Part shown: positions 11,833 through 21,687 of the stretch, piece after piece
Numbering within the stretch: the first letter of the stretch is position 1
Layout of the letters: each line of letters begins with the position of its first letter
Assembly (NCBI GenBank): GCA_905221605.1
Contig: CAJNDS010000890.1
Location: 279,501 to 343,500 of the forward strand
DNA: 64,000 bases
Origin: Symbiodinium natans
Lineage: Eukaryota > Sar > Dinophyceae > Suessiales > Symbiodiniaceae
Direction: 5' to 3'
Position numbers and translations under genes: made by a program
Notes under the pieces: model-generated
The model's input: the letters and a program-made list of their open reading frames with translations, nothing else
What the model was told of the DNA's origin: nothing
Databases searched by the model: none

Positions 11833-14800
11833 TCAGTCAGTCTCGAGATCGGTAAAATCGGGGGTACTCAGCCCCCGGCTTTGTCCAAAGGGGGCATCGA
11901 CACCTCCTTGGACGGGCTGCTGTTCGAAATAGAGCGCCATGACCACCTCGGCCAGGGGGGGAGCGGAGGGGGTGGGTGACCCTGAAGCCCAAGGTGCCCC
12001 GGCCCCCGACTCTTAGTTGCCGACTGCACATCGCTGAACATCATACCCGAAACCCCAGCCCTGCAAACTGAAATCTCAGCAGCCTTCGGCCTTCCTAGGG
12101 CCGCGGCCTTGCTTACAAAGAGAAGCAAGGCCGGCTGTGGCCCCTCTTTCAAGATATCGAGCTCGAAACAGCCCACGGTTCAGAGCAAGTGGCAGGGGGG
12201 TGGGTAGGGTGGGGGCGGTCTGGGGTTTAGGCTTTAGGCGTTGGGCTTTGGGCTTTGGGCTTTAGGCTTTAGGCTTTAGGCTTTAGGACTTTAGGCTGTA
12301 GGGCTTCGGGCTTAGGGTTTAGGGTGAGCACTTCGACTTGGCCACCCCACGTTTTTGGGTTGAGGGCTTTCTGGGTGGCAGGAGAGGATGTGCCTCTTCC
12401 CCCGGTTCTTAGTAGGGAATGAGGGATTTAGGGTCCTATAATCCCCTTTAAGGGAGTATATAGGGTGCCTCATTCCCTCGGAATCTTGGCTATTTCCCAC
12501 ATTGGAAATGCTGCGATCCTTCGCATAATGGGAAGGAGGGGCCTCCAGGGGGGAGCGAGCTGTGAAAAGAGCGAGGATTGCTCCCTAGGCGCATAGGGGT
12601 GTGTCATGTGCCATAAGAAGAGTTGCAGACAGCAAAGATCACTTTTAATGAAACATGGGGTCAGGGCTTGGGCCTTCATGATGCCTCCAACAACGCAGGG
12701 CTTTGGATTGTGTAGGGTTCCGCTGAGCAGGATCGGCACCCTAAACCCTAAACCCCAAACCCCAAACCCTAAACCCTAAACCCTAAACCCTAAACCCACA
12801 AACAGCCGTTTTTCAGTCCACGGGTGACACCACGGCAATTCGTCAAGCAAGCATGCCGCCTGGCCGGGAGCGAAAGTCACAGGCTGTGTAGAAATTGACT
12901 TCACTAAAGCTTTTGCGCAGGGCAGGGCGGTTTACGGCTTTGAATGTACTCAAGGTGGTCTCCAAAAACCGTCCCTCAAAGAATGCAAAAAAAACCCTAC
13001 AGCCCCTGCAGCTCAAAAAACTCTCAAGCCCCGAACAACCTAAAGGCCCGCAAGCCCCAAACAACTTAAAGGCCCGCAGCCAACAACCCTCAAACCCTAA
13101 ACCCTAAACCCTAAACCCCAAAAAAACTCCCCTCCTCCGCAGGCGACGCTGGCCTTGGGCGCCTTGGGCGCCCTGTGGCCCTGGCCGCAGGGAGAGGAAC
13201 CCGGGGTTTAGGGTTTAGGGTTTAGGGTTTAGGGTTTAGGATTTAGGGTTTAGGGTTTAGGGTTTAGGGCTTAGGGTTTAGGGTTTAGGGTTTAGGGTAT
13301 AGCGGAGCGGCTACGAGTAGGCGTTTGGTAGGGCTTGGTAGGGTTGAGTAGGGTTGAGTAGGGTTTTGTACCTCGTGATAAACGGTTTGTGCAAGGAGAC
13401 TTCGACTTAAGCCAAGCCCGTCCGGAGGCATCCATGGATCTGGTTTAGGGTTTAGGGTTTAGGGTTTAGGGTTTAGGGTTTAGGGTTTAGGGTTTAGGGT
13501 TTAGGGTTTAGGGTTTAGGGTTTAGAGTTTAGGGTTTAGGGTTTAGGGTTTAGGGTTTAGGGTTTAGGGTTTAGGGTTTAGGGTTTAGATTCCCTTTATT
13601 CAGGCTCCGGCCCTCGAGTGGAGGGTTTTAGGCCTACAGCGACGCAGCTGGGCCATGGAGCTCTTCTCAGCAGGGGAAGGGGTATAACACAACCTACACG
13701 AAGCTGTGATCCCTCAACCTGGGCGGTTGCAAGGCGCCGCGGGCCCCGTTCAAAACGTCATTAGTTGATGGAATAGGTATTTCAGTTAGTATTTCAGTTA
13801 CTTCATACTTTGGCCTAGAAAGGGGAGAATGTTGCTACTGTGGCCTTTTAGGCTCCTGTAGATTTCCGGATGCACTCGCAGAGGATTTCGACTACCATCA
13901 GCTCCTGTGTGGTTAAACCTCCCAACCACAAAGCCACCCAGAGTAACCTAGGAATACAAAGGGTGCCCTTTTTGGTTTAAAGGGGCGTACAAGGGAACCT
14001 GAACCCTCAAAAAAGAGGGGCATAAGGGCTACTCTGAGCTACTTTGACTCTAGGGCTACTCTGAGCTACTTTGACTCTGGGTCCTCGAAGCCCCTTTGTA
14101 GGGCACATCCAGGGGGGCGCGTCAGCGGGCTGCTGAGCGGTTTAGGGTTTAGGGTTTAGGGTTTAGGGTTTGGGGTTTAGGGTTTAGGGTTTAGGGTTTC
14201 GGGTTTAGGGTTTAGGGTTTAGGGTTTAGGGCAGTCGGGCCCGGCCTCGTCTTTTTTTCATCCGCCTTCACCTGCCACACTGTGCTCCCTAGGCAACTCT
14301 AGAACTCGAAAACAAGGACCCTAAACCCTAAACCCTAAACCCTAAACCCTAAACTGGGATGTTCCCCCCATATATACCAACAGTCCTTCATAGGGATGGT
14401 ACCGTGATCCCGATAAAGGACTGTTCGTATAAGGGGGAACATGCCAACCCTAAACCCGAAACCGCAAAACCCGCCCTCGAACCCCTGAGAGGAGGTGTGG
14501 GAGAGGAGCTTTGACTGCTGCAGGTTCGGGGGCCACCTCGTCTGGGCTGCTCAAAGCTTCAGGTCTCTGAAGGGTTTAGGGTTTGGGGTTTAGGGCTTAG
14601 GGCTTAGGGCTTAGGGCTTAGGGTTTAGGGTTCAAGGCTCCGCAATCGAACATGTGGCGACGACCGCAGCGGTCGCGGGCATGGTGTAATCAAATACGCA
14701 ACGGGTCATTTGGGGGTTGACGATATTACGGTTTAGGGTTTAGGGTCTAGGGTCTAGGGTGGTCTAGGGTTTAGGGTTTAGGGTTTAAGGTTTAGGGTTT

Positions 14801-15845
14801 AGGGTTTAGGGTTTAGGGTTTAGGGTTTAGGGCTTAGGGGTCCTTATAAGAAGGGGATCCTACTATTTGGGGTCTACTTTAGGGGTCCCTATTTTTGCAA
14901 GCCCCCCGTTTGACAGAGAAAGAGCAGAAAGGGATGGCGAGGAGTCCGCCCTCCGCCATGAACTTCCGAACCGAAACCAAAAAACAAAAACTAAACTCTG
15001 TGGAATAATAATGATAATAATCACAATCAGAATCATAATCATAATCATAACAATAAGAATAATAATAATAGTAATAGTAATAATCAAGCAGCCGCAAGAA
15101 TGTCCCTCTGGGCAAACCTTCAAATCAAAGAGCTTTTGAGGCTCCTTCGGGCCAGGCCAGGGCGTCCGACCCGCCGGGTCTGCAACGTTTTCTATGCACT
15201 GTGCCTGAACTACTTGGAGGTTCAAGGGTACTTATGACCCAATTATGGGGTTTAGGGTTTAGGGTTTAGGGTTTAGGGTTTAGGGTTTAGGGTTTAGGGT
15301 TTAGGGTTTAAGGTTTAAGGTTTAGGGTTTAAGGGTACTTATAACCCACTTATCAGCCTCTCATAAGCCCCTTAAGTGCCCTAATATGGTTATAATTGGG
15401 TTAGAAGTGCAGTTATAAGTGGGATATCAAGTACCTTGAACCTCCAAGAAATGACCTGCCATTTCTGCCAGAATAGGGTCTAGGGTGGCGGGTTCAAGGG
15501 GCTTGCTGGAATGCGCGCAACGAAGGTTCTACGAACCTTAGGCGAAGGGGTCTAGGGTTTAGGGTTCCGGGTTTAAGGTTTAAGGTTTAGGGTTTAGGGT
15601 TTAGGGTTTAGGGTTTAGGGTTTAGGGTTTAGGGTTTAGGGTTTAGGGTTTAGGATTCAGGTTTAGGGTTGTTTAGGGTTTAAATGTTCAAAGTTCAGGG
15701 TTTAGGGTTTGGGGTTTAGGGTTTAGGGTTTAAAGTTTAGGGTTTAGGGTTTGGGGTTTAGGGTTCAGGCAGCCCGTGCCTTCAGGAGCCGCCGGCGCTG
15801 CAGTCGCTTCGGCCCCTTCGGCCGGAGCGCCTTCGGCCGGAGCAC
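11833..15845 (-). CDS. Multi-exon gene ending at 11833 (manual model)
   Basis: Exon 15780-15845 reads APAEGAPAEGAEATAAP (donor GC). Exons 15456-15528, 15118-15209 and 14483-14566 join in phase for 83 codons: PLEPATLDPILAEMA, CIENVADPAGRTPWPGPKE, then PDEVAPEPAAVKAPLPHLL. Exon-like islands follow near 14.1 kb and 13.85 kb but their frames are ambiguous. 12117 is preceded by LDILKEGPQPALLLF with a GTAAGC donor, and the last exon 11833-11981 reads LAEVVMALYFEQQPVQGG to TGA. The intron 15210-15455 has 20-bp-class terminal inverted repeats enclosing a TTTAGGG array. The products of 16-23 kb may be the N-terminal part. Function unknown. Confidence 0.38.
12404..12479. mobile_element. Diverged copy of the TGGTTCTTAGTAGGGAATGA family
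   Basis: Left end GGTTCTTAGTAGGGAATGAG; right end TGCCTCATTCCCTC, lacking the last ten bases of the terminal repeat. Related to the elements at 39008-39128 and 40251-40543. Confidence 0.6.
12874..12978 (+). pseudogene. PIF1-like helicase relic
   Basis: The plus strand reads KSQ, then after an apparent deletion and frame change VEIDFTKAFAQGRAVYG and TQGGLQ. This order matches the C-terminal signature of PIF1-type helicases (KSQGMTLD, then V.vDL..aF..GQaYVALSR....GL). The match is partial and interrupted by a stop (TAG at 12889), so this is at most a decayed fragment. PIF1 enzymes unwind G-rich and telomeric DNA, but no function is claimed here. Confidence 0.4.
13205..13588 (+). repeat. Two TTTAGGG arrays
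   Basis: Arrays at 13205-13298 and 13443-13588, the second nearly perfect, separated by a stretch that includes GGTTGAGTA repeats. Confidence 0.95.
14356..14445. mobile_element. MITE-like element, GGGATGTTCCCCC family
   Basis: Ends GGGATGTTCCCCC and GGGGGAACATGCC with inner inverted repeats ACAGTCCTT/AAGGACTGT, a near-complete hairpin of 90 bp. It lies in a CCCTAAA array. Other copies: 25737-25902, right halves at 32122-32180 and 33354-33431. Confidence 0.8.
15210..15455 (-). mobile_element. TIR element coinciding with an intron
   Basis: Plus-strand ends are ACTTGGAGGTTCAAGGGTACTT and AAGTACCTTGAACCTCCAAG, inverted copies of each other. A perfect TTTAGGG array (15247-15310) lies inside. Its edges coincide with an AG acceptor at 15210 and a GT donor at 15455 between two in-phase exons. 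Confidence 0.7.
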
Positions 15846-16085
15846 CTCCAGAAGGTTGAGAGTTTAGGGTTTAGGGTTTAGGGTTTAGGGTTTAGGGTTT
15901 AGGGTTTAGGGTTTAGGGTTTAGGGTTTAGGGTTTAGGGTTGAGGGCTCAGAGGTTAAGGCACTTGGGTTCTGAGCTTGAGGGACTAGGGTTTAGGGTTT
16001 AGTGGTTAGGGTTGAGGGTTTAGGGTTCAGAGGGTTAAGGGTTTCGGGTTTAGGGTTTAGGGTTTAGGGTTTAGGGCTTAGGGTT
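15557..16085 (+). repeat. TTTAGGG arrays around a short exon
   Basis: Arrays at 15557-15775 and 15861-16085 flank the exon-like island 15780-15845. Confidence 0.92.
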
Positions 16086-16819
16086 TGAGGCGTGTAAAGT
16101 AGGTTTCTATAAGACAACAATAAGGTAGCTAGGGGAAGTTGCAAGGTCTTCCAAGAAAGGGTGGCATGCAGTTGGGCACACGGACCAGCTGAACAAAAAT
16201 GGACTGCAATTGTTTTGCTCTTATGCTGGTTATGCGGGCTGCCTTTTGAACTTAATCAGCAGCTAAACCCTGAACCCTATACCCCAAACCCTAAACCCTA
16301 AACTCCATACAAGCATCCCGCCTTCCCCAAGCCCTAAAACCTCAACCCTAAACCCTAAATCCTCAACCCTAAACCCTGAAGACAAAATAAACAGAAAAAT
16401 TGTATGCGTTTCTCTAAACAGCTGACAAGCAGAGTTTAAGTGAATTCATCCAAAGTGCCGGGAGGCCAAATGCCCAATTTACCTAAACCTCTGGGCCCTT
16501 TTATCCGGCGAAAAGGCTCTGGGAGGTTGGCTAACACGTCCGTCCCGAAAGGCCACCCAAAGAGACCCCAAGATGTATGATTTAGGCCCTAAAATAGAAA
16601 CGTTCGCTCAAACGGTTCGCTCAAAACCTTATTGGGGCCGAAACTCTGTACAATTTCTATAAACCCTAAAACCCTAAACCTTAAACCAAATATCTAAAAA
16701 CAAAACATTTCGCTCCAAACGGTTCGCTCAAAACTTTCGCTCAAAACGTTTCGCTCGAAGCTTATTGGGACCCAAACCCTAAACCCTAAACCCTAAACCC
16801 GAAACCCTAAACCCTAAAC

Positions 16820-16875
16820 CCCTCCTTCAGCCGCAGCTTCATTCGAGCGGCCGCCCTCGGGGCCCAACGTGCCAC
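16820..16875 (-). CDS. Duplicated exon, copy 2
   Basis: Second copy of the exon at 17303-17358, 483 bp away, with the same splice signals and the same peptide. The duplicated unit also contains the adjacent 5'-side sequence with CGTTTCGCTCAAAA-type motifs. Confidence 0.33.
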
Positions 16876-17302
16876 CTCCGGGTTCAGGTTTTAGGGTCTA
16901 GGGTTTAGGGTTTAAGGGTTAGGGTCTAGGGTCTAGGGTTTAGGGCTTCGGGTTGTGGGCTCAGGGGTTAAGGCACTTGGGTTCTGAGGTTTAGGGATTA
17001 GGGTTTAGGGTTTAGTGGTTAGGGCTGAGGGTTTAGGGTTCAGAGGGTTCAGAGGGTTTAGAGGTTGCGGGTTCAGAGGGTTAAGGGTTCAGAGGGTTTA
17101 GAGGTTGCGGGTTCAAAGGGTTAAGGGTTTAGGGTTTACCGGAAAAACCTAAACCTTAAACCAAATATCTAAATACAAAACATTTCGCTCCAAACGGTTC
17201 GCTCAACACTTTCGCTCAAAACGTTTCGCTCGAAGCGTATTGGGACCCAAAACCCTAAACGCTAAACCCTGAACCCTAAACCCTGAACCCTAAACCCTAA
17301 AC

Positions 17303-17358
17303 CCCTCCTTCAGCTGCAGCTTCATTCGAGCGGCCGCCCTCGGGGCCCAACGTGCCAC
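17303..17358 (-). CDS. Duplicated exon, copy 1 (upstream)
   Basis: Reads GTLGPEGGRSNEAAAEGG between the acceptor CCCGGAG and the donor GTTTAGGG. The copy at 16820-16875 differs by a single base that leaves the peptide unchanged. The plus strand of both is also open after a good polypyrimidine-CAG (AASFERPPSGPNVPP), so the strand is not certain. Confidence 0.33.
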
Positions 17359-17826
17359 CTCCGGGTTCAGGGTTTAGGGTTTGGGTTTAGGGTTTAGGGT
17401 TTAGGGGTTAGGGGTTGGGGATTAGGGGTTAGGGTCTAGGGTCTAGGGTTTAGGGTTCAGGGTTTGGGGTTTGGGGTTTAGGGTTTAGGGTTTGGGGTTC
17501 AGGGGGTGGAGTTTAAGGTTTAGGGGTTAGGGTTGAAAGTCTAGGATGCAAAGTTTAGGGTTTGGAGTCTAGGCTGGATGGGCACTTATTTTAAGGCTCG
17601 TAGTCTAGGCTGCGTGCTTTCCGGCATGCGCTGGTGCTGAGAGAGGCACGCAAATCCTGGACTCGAAACTGGATTTGGAGTCCGGAAACTGCACGCCTCC
17701 CGAGTAATTTGCTTGTCGCGCTCCCCGTCTTTTAGGCTTTTCAAGAGGCACCCCACTCAAAATCTCTAACAAAAGCACATCTCTAAAACCTGGCATGCGA
17801 GCCAAGTATCTGCAAATGGAGGGGGG

Positions 17827-17827
17827 G

Positions 17828-17864
<37 letters not shown>

Positions 17865-17990
17865 CCCTCCCGCTGGAGTATCTGCAAAATTCAAACAGAG
17901 TACTTACTCGGGATTCCGAGGGGCTGCGCCCCCCCCAACCCCCCCGCTGGAGTATCTGCAAAAACTCAAAAAGGGTACTTGCTCCGCCCC
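17827..17990. repeat. Two-copy tandem repeat with poly-C tracts
   Basis: The motif poly-C then AACCC, CCCGCTGGAGTATCTGCAAAA occurs twice, each time followed by a related GTACTT segment. It explains the Gly/Pro runs of several spurious ORFs here. Confidence 0.75.
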
Positions 17991-18008
17991 AAAACAAGGG
18001 TTTAGGTT

Positions 18009-18188
18009 GTGGCCGGTGGCGCAAGGGATGCGCAAGGAAAAGCGAAAGACAGCATGGCCGATGTGAAGCCATGGGCCTTAGCAGAGGATCTTCGGAGGTG
18101 GGCAGCCGGAGGTTTCCCAGGAAGCAGGAAGACAAAAAATGAACAGCTTCGCCAGGGCCAGGGACAGCTTCGACAGCCGGATGTGTAG
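18009..18188 (+). CDS. Open coding-like segment, strand uncertain
   Basis: Sixty plus-strand codons end at TAG 18188 (DSMADVKPWALAEDLRRW, then a Gln/Arg-rich tail). A long minus-strand frame also covers it. It sits next to a tandem repeat with poly-C tracts and may be part of a dispersed element rather than a gene. Confidence 0.22.
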   Translation: MAGGARDAQGKAKDSMADVKPWALAEDLRRWAAGGFPGSRKTKNEQLRQGQGQLRQPDV

Positions 18189-18709
18189 AGCAAGGTGAGC
18201 AAGGTTTCTGATTCGAGCGCCCCAGGGAGCTTGTCGGTACCACGTTTTGTGGTTGGCATGTTTGCCGGCGTGGCCAAACACTAGCACGGCGCAAGGCGGC
18301 GCAAGGGCGAGGCACAAGGGAACCCTGCAACCTTAGGCTTGGGACTAAATTTAGAACAACAACATACACTTGCTCATATGGGAAATTCTTGGTCGGCACA
18401 AGGCCTCTGCGCGACCCTAAACCCTAAACCCTAAACCCTAGACCCTAAACCCTAAACCCTAAACACAGGGGCAAGAAGCAGCGCAGCCCTGCCCCGAACC
18501 TGGGTCGAGAAATCAGGCCCAAACCCTAAACCCCAAAACCCCAAGCCCCAAAACCCCAAAGCCCAGACCCGAAACCCCCAACCCTAAACCCTCAACACCA
18601 AACCCTAAACCCCAAACCCAAGGCCCTAAACCCCCTAACCCTAAGCCCTCAACCCCACACCCCAAACCCTAAACCCCACTTTTACCCGAAACCCTAAACC
18701 CTCTAGCGC

Positions 18710-18757
18710 CTGCCGCCGGGCCATCTGCAGAGCCTGGAGGTGCGCCTTCCGAGGGAG
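18710..18757 (-). CDS. Exon-like island, Pro/Ala/Glu/Gly-rich
   Basis: After CCCAAG it reads PSEGAPPGSADGPAA and ends before the donor GCGCTAG. Together with 15780-15845, 16820-16875, 17303-17358 and 21467-21503 it forms a set of compositionally related minus-strand exons, probably a low-complexity linker of one protein. Confidence 0.33.
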
Positions 18758-18837
18758 CTTGGGGCCGCAGGGCTTAGGGTTTGGGGTTGAGGGTTCGGAG
18801 GGTTTAGGGTTGAGGGTTCAGAGGGTTTTTTTTTAGG

Positions 18838-19965
18838 GCTGCCATGCGCTTCCAACATGCTTGCTGTACACAGGGAAGATATTCGGCGCGCGCGCGTTGG
18901 CGCAGTGCGTAAGAGGTCGCCAAACCGGGTGTCTTTGGAAATTAAATGTTTTAAGCCCAGGAAGTCCCTTCGGGCTTCTGGGTCTGTGGCGGAGTGGTGG
19001 TTATAGAACCTGACTGCTTCCGTAGAAACTAACTCAAACCAACATCTACAGGGGTGTCCTCTTGTGCTGGCCTTGGAAAATTTGATTCGGTCTTTGTATC
19101 CAGGCGAGAATACTACGTGGTGAATGGGGTCTTGTGGGCTTGCTAGGATGGAACTCTGTAGTAATCCGAATTGCTGTGCCAGCAGTATCTGTGAGGGTAG
19201 ACAAGGCTTACCTGCTATTGTCCAGACCTTCCGATTGGTTATGTGTGAGTAGTACGAGGATTTGATTTTAATGGAGCGTCTAAGATAACGGTGGTACCAG
19301 GCGTCGATTTTTTTGAAGGAGTGGGTTTCTAGGGTGAGAACATCTAGGGAGTATAGTAGGACTGGTACAATGCAGCTGTGGAAGATGTAGGTTTTGACTT
19401 TAATGGGTAATTTACTCTGCCATATGTGTTGGAGCTTCATGAATGAGGAGTGAGCTAATTCCATTCTATGTTGAATGGCTATCTTTGGCGGAGTAGTCCA
19501 GCTGATCCTGGAGCCCAAATATTTAACCTGCTCACTTACTGGCACTGGGGTGCCATCAGCGAAACAGATGTCTGCCTGGGCTTTGGGGTGGCGGAGTAGT
19601 TCGGTTTTCGTGTAGTTGAGTTGTAATCCATAAAGAGATGCCTTTACCTGTACGCAGGCCAACAAGGATTCTAACTGTGGTGCCGTGACTGCCATTAATA
19701 GAGTGTCGTCTGCATATTCTAGATCATAAATTGGTTTGCCTATTGACCAAGTGTTTTGCGGAGTACCCTCGCTCCTAAGTCGGGCGTCAATGTCATGGAA
19801 CAGTACTGTCATAATCATGATGAATAAATATGGACTGAGTGGACATCCCTGTCGTATTCCGCTTTTGGGCGTACCCCAACTTTTTTCTTGAGAAAAGCCT
19901 TGAGTGCAAAATTGTGGATCTGTGTAAAGGTCTGTGATAATTTCGATATACGTGGGGTTTTGGGC
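18838..19965 (-). mobile_element. 5'-truncated non-LTR (LINE-type) reverse transcriptase fragment
   Basis: The minus-strand frame carries the typical LINE reverse-transcriptase order: GIRQGCPLSPYLFIMIM, then the catalytic YADD box in DLEYADDTLLMAV, then LQLNYTKTELL, then VKYLGSRIS, followed by the thumb and a C-terminal region. The N-terminal part of the domain, including the first catalytic Asp motif, and any endonuclease are absent; the reading starts abruptly at about 19965 after unrelated coding sequence. The frame runs without a stop through eight A residues (on the minus strand) into CCCTAAA-type repeats at 18770-18835. It is therefore a dead or fragmentary copy. The A run may be the remnant of a 3' tail. 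Confidence 0.85.
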
Positions 19966-20898
19966 CTGTGAGGATTTTCCCGTCCCCGGCGCGCTCTCCA
20001 ATCACTGTTGAGCAAAAATCAGCTGGAGGTAGCTCCCGGCCATCATCGCCCGTGATGCGCATTCCCGCGCCTGCGGCGCGGAGCTCCTGGTCTGAGACAA
20101 AACCAGCCGCCAGGTACCAGCGCCTCTGGATTTGCATTTTCTCTTCCCCTTGTTCGGGCGCCGTCCCAATACGGTCATCACCCTCATAGAGGACGCGCGT
20201 GCCTGGTTCGGCTGGAGAGCGATGTTTCACCCGTGCTGGTATGAGCTCCGGATAAAAGTGCGCCTGGTTCCTCGGGCGATTGGGGATCGCGTGGCCGATT
20301 ACCACCGCTTGGTACGTTTCTTCAATCAGGCTGTGCAAGTGAACATTATCTAAATAATTGTTCCCCTCGCCACTCCTGTGCGGTCCTTGGGCGGCCATCC
20401 GAAAACCCCCGCCTCTTGCGAGCCATGTCCTAGAAGCTGGGGTCTCTTGCATGGCTTCCGAGTTTGCGTGCACAATGGCCCTGATCTCCGTGGCCTTTTC
20501 CTCGTGCCATGGTCGCCACGAAGCATCCCACCCTACCACATCGCCCACTGTGACCTTCCAACCGTTGGCTGCGGACATGTCCATGATCAGCTGGGCCCGC
20601 TCGATCAGCGTGAGCCCTTTCACGGACCACACTGCGGGGTACTGTCGTAACCCCTGTGCGTGGTAGAACGGTGCCCGCAGCAATGTCCCGAAGGGACTGG
20701 GCGCGATGTACATCCTGTAATTCTTGATCTCTTGTAGGACCTCTTGCTTCAGGCGAACGGCATATTCCCACCGAGAGCGATGGTCACCGGGATCCGTGTT
20801 CCTCTCGACGGTGTTGCCCTCCAGGTAATCCATCATGCGTTTCCTGCTCTTCGGTGGCGCGCTCTGTATTGTCTCCCAGACACACGTGGGGTGGACGT
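19966..20898 (-). CDS. Unrecognised ORF fragment joined to the reverse transcriptase
   Basis: An open frame enters from the telomere-like array near 20898 and contains an internal ATG at 20836. It stays protein-like for some 300 codons (KQEVLQEIKNYRMYIAPSP, VGDVVGWDASWRPWHEEKA, QIQRRWYLAAGFVSDQEL). Near 19965 the coding identity switches to the reverse transcriptase in another frame, so this ORF's last 60 codons (to 19793) are out-of-frame translation. No introns are seen. It may be a host gene fragment or another part of a rearranged element; I do not recognise the family. Confidence 0.45.
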
Positions 20899-21466
20899 TC
20901 AGAGGGTTTAGGGTTGAGGGTTCAGAGGGTTTAGGGTTTGGGGTGCAGAGGGTTTCGGGTTGAGGGTTGAGGGCTTAGGGTTGAGGGTTCAGGATTTTGG
21001 GTTGAGGCTTTCGGTCTTAGTTCTTGGGACTTAGGGCTTCAGAACGCAGTCTACTACCCCTGACATGAAGGAATGTTCCGTCAATCGGAATAGGATCCCT
21101 CTTTCCATTTCGGGGAACTGATTCCTTGGTTCCAACGGTATTGGAGCGTTTGGGAGCTCTACAGTAGCAGGTCCGGGTACAGGGGTTGCCGGCTCTCGCA
21201 CGTTTTTTGGGCGTCGCCCGTTGAACTCTATGAGTCTTAAGCCCCTCAGAAACCCCGGTCGAAAACTGAACTCTTACAAGGGGTTTGGGAAGTGGTTATA
21301 ACATGTTACAACCTTATTTGAGGGTGGGGAACCTAAGACCCTCCGACGACAACTCTGCCCCCACGCACAAACCTTCGCAAGCAAGCGCCAAAACACCTTG
21401 AACCCAAAACCCAAAACCCTAAACCCAAAACCCTAAACCCTAAATCCTAAACCCTAAACCCTAAAC

Positions 21467-21503
21467 CCTGAAGCCGCACCCTCTGCAGAGGCCGGAGGCG
21501 CGC
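21467..21503 (-). CDS. Exon-like island, Pro/Ala-rich
   Basis: After the acceptor ACCAAG it reads APPASAEGAAS and stops before GTTTAGGG. It is similar in composition to the exon at 18710-18757, suggesting repeated linker exons of one gene that flank the reverse-transcriptase island. Confidence 0.3.
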
Positions 21504-21687
21504 CTTGGTAGTTCAGCAGTTTGCTTGTGAGCTCGTGGTAAGGTACATGAAGTGTTTCTAGCCAGAGGAAACACCAGTAGGGTTCCCTCCTTCTAACGCC
21601 CCAGTTGTAGGCAGGGCCCAGTTCGGCAAAGCAAGGGGCTGTTGGGGATAGCTCAGGCGCAGCAAAGGGTAATCTTCATCTGTATGC

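Larger units (their letters stand above)
16672..17372. repeat. Tandem duplication of about 480 bp
   Basis: 16672-16885 recurs at 17150-17372 with few differences. The copy includes CCAAATATCTAAA, motifs of the form CGTTTCGCTCAAA, a CCCTAAA array and the exon-like segment. Between the copies lie TTTAGGG- and TTCAGAGGG-type repeats. Confidence 0.85.

Noticed and set aside
13852-13911. Plus-strand exon (FPDALAEDFDYHQLL)
   Set aside because: It has good splice signals, but two minus-strand frames of the same segment are equally open and protein-like, so I could not assign a strand.
17605-18399. 264-codon minus-strand ORF
   Set aside because: It spans poly-C tracts and a two-copy tandem repeat, and its composition is not protein-like. 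No start context or family feature.
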